Of a DNA stretch of 64,000 nt, positions 61,210-64,000 are shown piece after piece. Location: NCBI RefSeq assembly GCF_014648775.1, contig NZ_BMRT01000010.1, forward strand, positions 186,001-250,000, given 5' to 3'. This DNA comes from Streptomyces abikoensis (GTDB lineage Bacteria > Actinomycetota > Actinomycetes > Streptomycetales > Streptomycetaceae). How positions within the stretch are numbered: the stretch's first letter is position 1; every line of letters begins with the position of its first letter. A program made the position numbers and the translations under genes. The notes beneath the pieces are model-generated. The model was given only the letters and a program-made list of their open reading frames with translations, did not search any database and was not told the origin of the DNA.

Positions 61210-64000
61210 GTGAGCAGCAGGCCATCCCGAGGCGCTGCTCGCCTCGCAGCCATACTCGACGCCCTCCCCGACGCGCTGCTGCTCGTCAACTGCAACGGCA
61301 CGGTCGTCAACGCCAACCACATCGCGCTGGAGACCTTCCAGGTGCCCGGCACCGGGCTCGTCGGGCGCGGTCTGCTCGACCTGCTCCCGGAGTTCGACTC
61401 CCGGCGCATCCCCGGCGGCCTGCGGGCCCCCCGGGACGAACCGGACGGCGGCCGCACCCGGCCCACCCGCATGATCGCCCGGCGCACCGACGGCACCCAG
61501 TTCCCCGTCGAAGTGACCAGCGCCAACCTCGACGGCCGCACCCCCTACGCCGAGCCGAGCGCTTCCGCTTCCTATGAGGACGAGCTCCTCATGCTGGTCG
61601 TCCGCGATCTGACCGGCACCATGGACACCGAGGCCGAACTGGCCCGTTCGCAGCGCCAGACCGAGATGATCCTGCGCGCGGCGTCGGAGGGCGTGGTCGG
61701 CGTCGACACCGCCGGCAAGGTCGTCCTCGTCAACCCCTCCGCCGCGCAGATCCTCGGCTACCGCGCGAGCGACCTCGGCGGCCGCGAGCTCCACCCCCTC
61801 ATCCACCACTCGCGCGGGGACGGCACACCCTTCCCTTATGAGGAGTCGCCCATCGCCGACACCCTGCGCTCCGGGCGCAAGCACCGGGTGCGCGGGCAGG
61901 TGCTGTGGGCCAAGGACGGCCGCCCGGTGCCCGTCGACCTCACGACCGCGCCGGTGCGCGACGGCGACCAACTCGTGGGCGCGGTGATGACCTTCACCGA
62001 CCGCCGCCCCTACGACGCGCTGGCCGCGCGCCACGCACAGTTGCTGAACCTGGTCGACGGCTCGCTGCGCGGCCCGCTCGACCACCTCCGCGCCGAACTC
62101 GGCACCCTGGCCGACGACCCGGCGGGCCAGCTGTGGCCCGAGGCCAACCAGATCCTCCACCATCTCGCCGCCGGCTACGCCCGGATGCGGACGCTCGTCG
62201 ACAACGTCCTCGCCTATCAGCGGCTCGATTCGGGAACGGACAGGCTCGTCCGGGAGAAGGTCGCCCTCGACGAGGTCGTCGCGGCGGGCGTCGAGGGCGC
62301 GGTCGAGCTGATCGGCCCGGGGCGCGCCCAGTTCGCCGTGCACGCGCCGGCCATCGAGGCCGAGGTGGACGCGGCGCGGTTCGCGCAGGCGCTGGCGCAT
62401 CTGATCGCGGACGTCGCGGGCGTCGACTCCACGGGCGCCACGACGGCCCCGCTCTCCGGCCCGGGCGCGGGCTCCGGCGACTCGACGATCGTCGTCGCGG
62501 CGGCACAGCGCGGGGAGGTCGTCCGCATCGAGGTGCGCGGCCCCTTCCCCGGCGGCGACCCGGTGCACGGTCCCCTGGTGCGGGGCATCGTCCGGCGCCA
62601 CGGCGGAGTGCTGCAGACGCACGACGTGCCGGGTTCGTCGGGCGGCAAGGCGTACGTCCTGGAGGTGCCGGTCGCGGCCGACGCGGGCCCGGTCCCGCCG
62701 GGCGCGGAGCGGCGCGGGCCGGACACGGAGAATCTGACGACGGTCATGCCGATGCCGACGCAGCGGGGCCGGGGCACGAGCCCGGACGCGGCGCCGACGC
62801 CTTCGCCCTCTTCCTCGCCTTCGTCCTCGCCTTCTTCCGCGCCTGCTTCCTCGTCCGGGGACGGAGACGAGCCGGCCGGCACCGGAAGGCGCGCGCGCCG
62901 CCCCGACGCGGAGCCGGCGGAACCGGCGGAACCGGCGAAGACCGGGACCGAGAGCGAGGGGTCCGCGCCCCCGCCGACCGGGCGCCGCCGGGGTCCGGCG
63001 CGGGCCGAGGAGGAGCCGGCGGGCGCGCCCGCCGGTGCCGGGCTCGTCCCGCCGCAGGCGACGGGCACGCCAACGGGCCGCCGGGCACGCCGCGACGCGG
63101 GCGAGGCGCCGCGCGCGGCCTTCGCGCTGCCGCCGGCGGACGCCGACCGCGCCCCGGCCGCCGCGCCCACGGGCCGCCGCGCCCGCCGCGCCGTCGCGGA
63201 GGCGACGCCGGAGGGCCGCGTCCCCGTCCAGACCACCGCCGAACCCCCCGTCCCCCGCCCGGCCTTCGCCCTCCCCCCGGCCGACGCCGACCGCAAGCCG
63301 CCGACCCCGGCCCAGGCCCCGGAGGACGTCCCGGGGGGCTTCGCCCGCGGCGAGGGCGCGGAGCCGTACGGCCACGACGCCGACGCCCCGGACGTCCCGG
63401 GCGCCCGCCGCCACGGGGGCCCCGGCGCTCCCGCCGTCGTCGACCCGCAGGCCGTGCCCGGTTTCCCCGGCGGCCCGGTCGGCGCACCGGAGACCGCGCG
63501 ACCGGACGGCCCCGGGTTCCCGAACGGCCAGGCCGGGGCGGCGGCCGGCGCACAGGCCGTGGCCGGGTTCCCCGACGGCCGGGGCACCGCCCCGACCGGC
63601 ACCCGCAGGAACGCCGCGCAGCCCGCAGGCCCCGGCACCCCCGGCTACCCGAACGTCCAGGGCGACGCGCCGGACAGCCCCGCACGCCCGCCCGCCGCAC
63701 CCGGCTTCGCCAAGGGGCAGAGCGGCCCGCCGAACGACACCGGACGGCCCGGCGGCCCCGGCCCGCACGGCGTGCCCGGGTACCCCGACGTCCAAGGCGA
63801 CACGCCCGACAGCCCCGCACGCCACAGCGGCCCGGAGGCAACGGGCACACCCGCCGCACCCGGCTTCGCCAACGGGCAGACCGGCTCGCCGAACAACGCC
63901 GGACGGCACGGCATCCCCGGCTTCCCCGGCGGCCAGAGCGGCATGCCGAACGACCCCGCAGGTCACGGCGGCCCGGGAGCGGCGAGCGCACAGTTCCCCG
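61210..64000 (+). CDS. PAS-domain sensor protein with degenerate kinase core, 3' end outside window
   Basis: 930 codons visible. PAS1 at ~10-125 (LAAILDALPDALLLVNCNGTVVNAN), PAS2 at ~145-260 (ILRAASEGVVGVDTAGKVVLVNPSAAQILGY), then a histidine-kinase-like core at ~270-500. The H-box position reads DGSLRGPLDHL near 283 instead of SHELRTPL, so the phospho-acceptor His is missing, and the ATPase boxes are weak (PVHGPLVRGIVRRHGG). From ~520 the protein is a long disordered, Pro/Gly/Ala-rich tail with blocks TGRRARR, AFALPPADADR and collagen-like PGFPNG/PGYPDVQGD repeats, still running at the window end. Soluble, probably a signalling scaffold or pseudokinase. GTG start follows AGGGAGGAAG. Confidence 0.88.
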   Translation, partial: MSSRPSRGAARLAAILDALPDALLLVNCNGTVVNANHIALETFQVPGTGLVGRGLLDLLPEFDSRRIPGGLRAPRDEPDGGRTRPTRMIARRTDGTQFPVEVTSANLDGRTPYAEPSASASYEDELLMLVVRDLTGTMDTEAELARSQRQTEMILRAASEGVVGVDTAGKVVLVNPSAAQILGYRASDLGGRELHPLIHHSRGDGTPFPYEESPIADTLRSGRKHRVRGQVLWAKDGRPVPVDLTTAPVRDGDQLVGAVMTFTDRRPYDALAARHAQLLNLVDGSLRGPLDHLRAELGTLADDPAGQLWPEANQILHHLAAGYARMRTLVDNVLAYQRLDSGTDRLVREKVALDEVVAAGVEGAVELIGPGRAQFAVHAPAIEAEVDAARFAQALAHLIADVAGVDSTGATTAPLSGPGAGSGDSTIVVAAAQRGEVVRIEVRGPFPGGDPVHGPLVRGIVRRHGGVLQTHDVPGSSGGKAYVLEVPVAADAGPVPPGAERRGPDTENLTTVMPMPTQRGRGTSPDAAPTPSPSSSPSSSPSSAPASSSGDGDEPAGTGRRARRPDAEPAEPAEPAKTGTESEGSAPPPTGRRRGPARAEEEPAGAPAGAGLVPPQATGTPTGRRARRDAGEAPRAAFALPPADADRAPAAAPTGRRARRAVAEATPEGRVPVQTTAEPPVPRPAFALPPADADRKPPTPAQAPEDVPGGFARGEGAEPYGHDADAPDVPGARRHGGPGAPAVVDPQAVPGFPGGPVGAPETARPDGPGFPNGQAGAAAGAQAVAGFPDGRGTAPTGTRRNAAQPAGPGTPGYPNVQGDAPDSPARPPAAPGFAKGQSGPPNDTGRPGGPGPHGVPGYPDVQGDTPDSPARHSGPEATGTPAAPGFANGQTGSPNNAGRHGIPGFPGGQSGMPNDPAGHGGPGAASAQFP
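63550..63990 (+). repeat. Collagen-like coding repeats in the PAS protein tail
   Basis: Imperfect units of ~130 bp encode PGYPNVQGDAPDSPAR then APGFAKGQSGPPND; the next unit reads PGYPDVQGDTPDSPAR then APGFANGQTGSPNN. The 63651-63690 and 63777-63820 segments are nearly identical at DNA level, indicating recent internal duplication. Confidence 0.75.

Overview
The window is high-GC actinobacterial DNA and almost certainly Streptomyces. It has strong GC bias at third codon positions, GTG and TTG starts, an AfsR/SARP-type regulator, tandem SigF/SigN-like sigma factors, an SSI-type protease inhibitor and Streptomyces-style tRNA genes without encoded CCA. It falls into two parts: a large biosynthetic gene cluster (positions 1 to about 40,150, cut at its left edge) and a housekeeping/regulatory region (about 40,200 to 64,000).

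The cluster joins parts known from separate pathways. (a) A tyrosine ammonia-lyase and an HpaB-type flavin hydroxylase resemble Sam8 and Sam5 of saccharomicin biosynthesis, which make caffeic acid from tyrosine. A short AMP-ligase and a free carrier protein could activate it. (b) An SbnA/SbnB pair makes L-2,3-diaminopropionate (Dap). An ornithine-carbamoyltransferase-like enzyme and a VioC/AsnO-like 2-oxoglutarate dioxygenase recall the ureido-Dap and hydroxylated residues of the tuberactinomycins. (c) Two NRPS proteins (A-T-C-A-T and C-A-T-C-A-T), an MbtH-like protein and a phosphopantetheinyl transferase would build a peptide of up to four residues. No thioesterase is visible. (d) There are two sugar supplies: rmlABCD for dTDP-L-rhamnose, and a 2,3-dehydratase, aminotransferase, C-methyltransferase, epimerase, ketoreductase and acetyltransferase set for a 2,3,6-trideoxy-3-amino-3-C-methyl (vancosamine-like) and/or 2,6-dideoxy sugar. 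(e) Four tandem EryCIII-type glycosyltransferases plus one OleD-like glycosyltransferase would attach the sugars. My inference is a multiply glycosylated caffeoyl peptide containing Dap or ureidoalanine. I do not recognise a known product with this combination.

Three divergent promoter regions of the cluster (around 7,228, 16,010 and 30,588) share a 16-bp palindrome, GTCYCGCCGGCGRGAC, a good candidate for a cluster-wide operator. An orphan histidine kinase and a YqeB-like membrane protein lie inside the cluster.

To the right come a Family 2 encapsulin shell gene overlapping its cysteine desulfurase cargo gene; a divergent carboxymuconolactone-decarboxylase/ECF41 sigma pair with recognisable ECF41 promoters on both sides; a large AfsR-like regulator; a STAS protein; a small membrane protein and a Dabb protein; two tandem SigB/F-family sigma factors; a lipoprotein; a MarR/MFS pair and a TetR/MFS pair, each with a clear operator; an orphan OmpR-type regulator; an LLM oxidoreductase; tRNA-fMet, tRNA-Arg(ACG) and tRNA-Ser(GCT); an SSI-like inhibitor; and, cut by the right edge, a PAS protein whose histidine-kinase core has lost its phospho-acceptor histidine. 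Two copies of a ~280-bp hairpin-rich element each sit between convergent genes (about 47,925 and 55,205).
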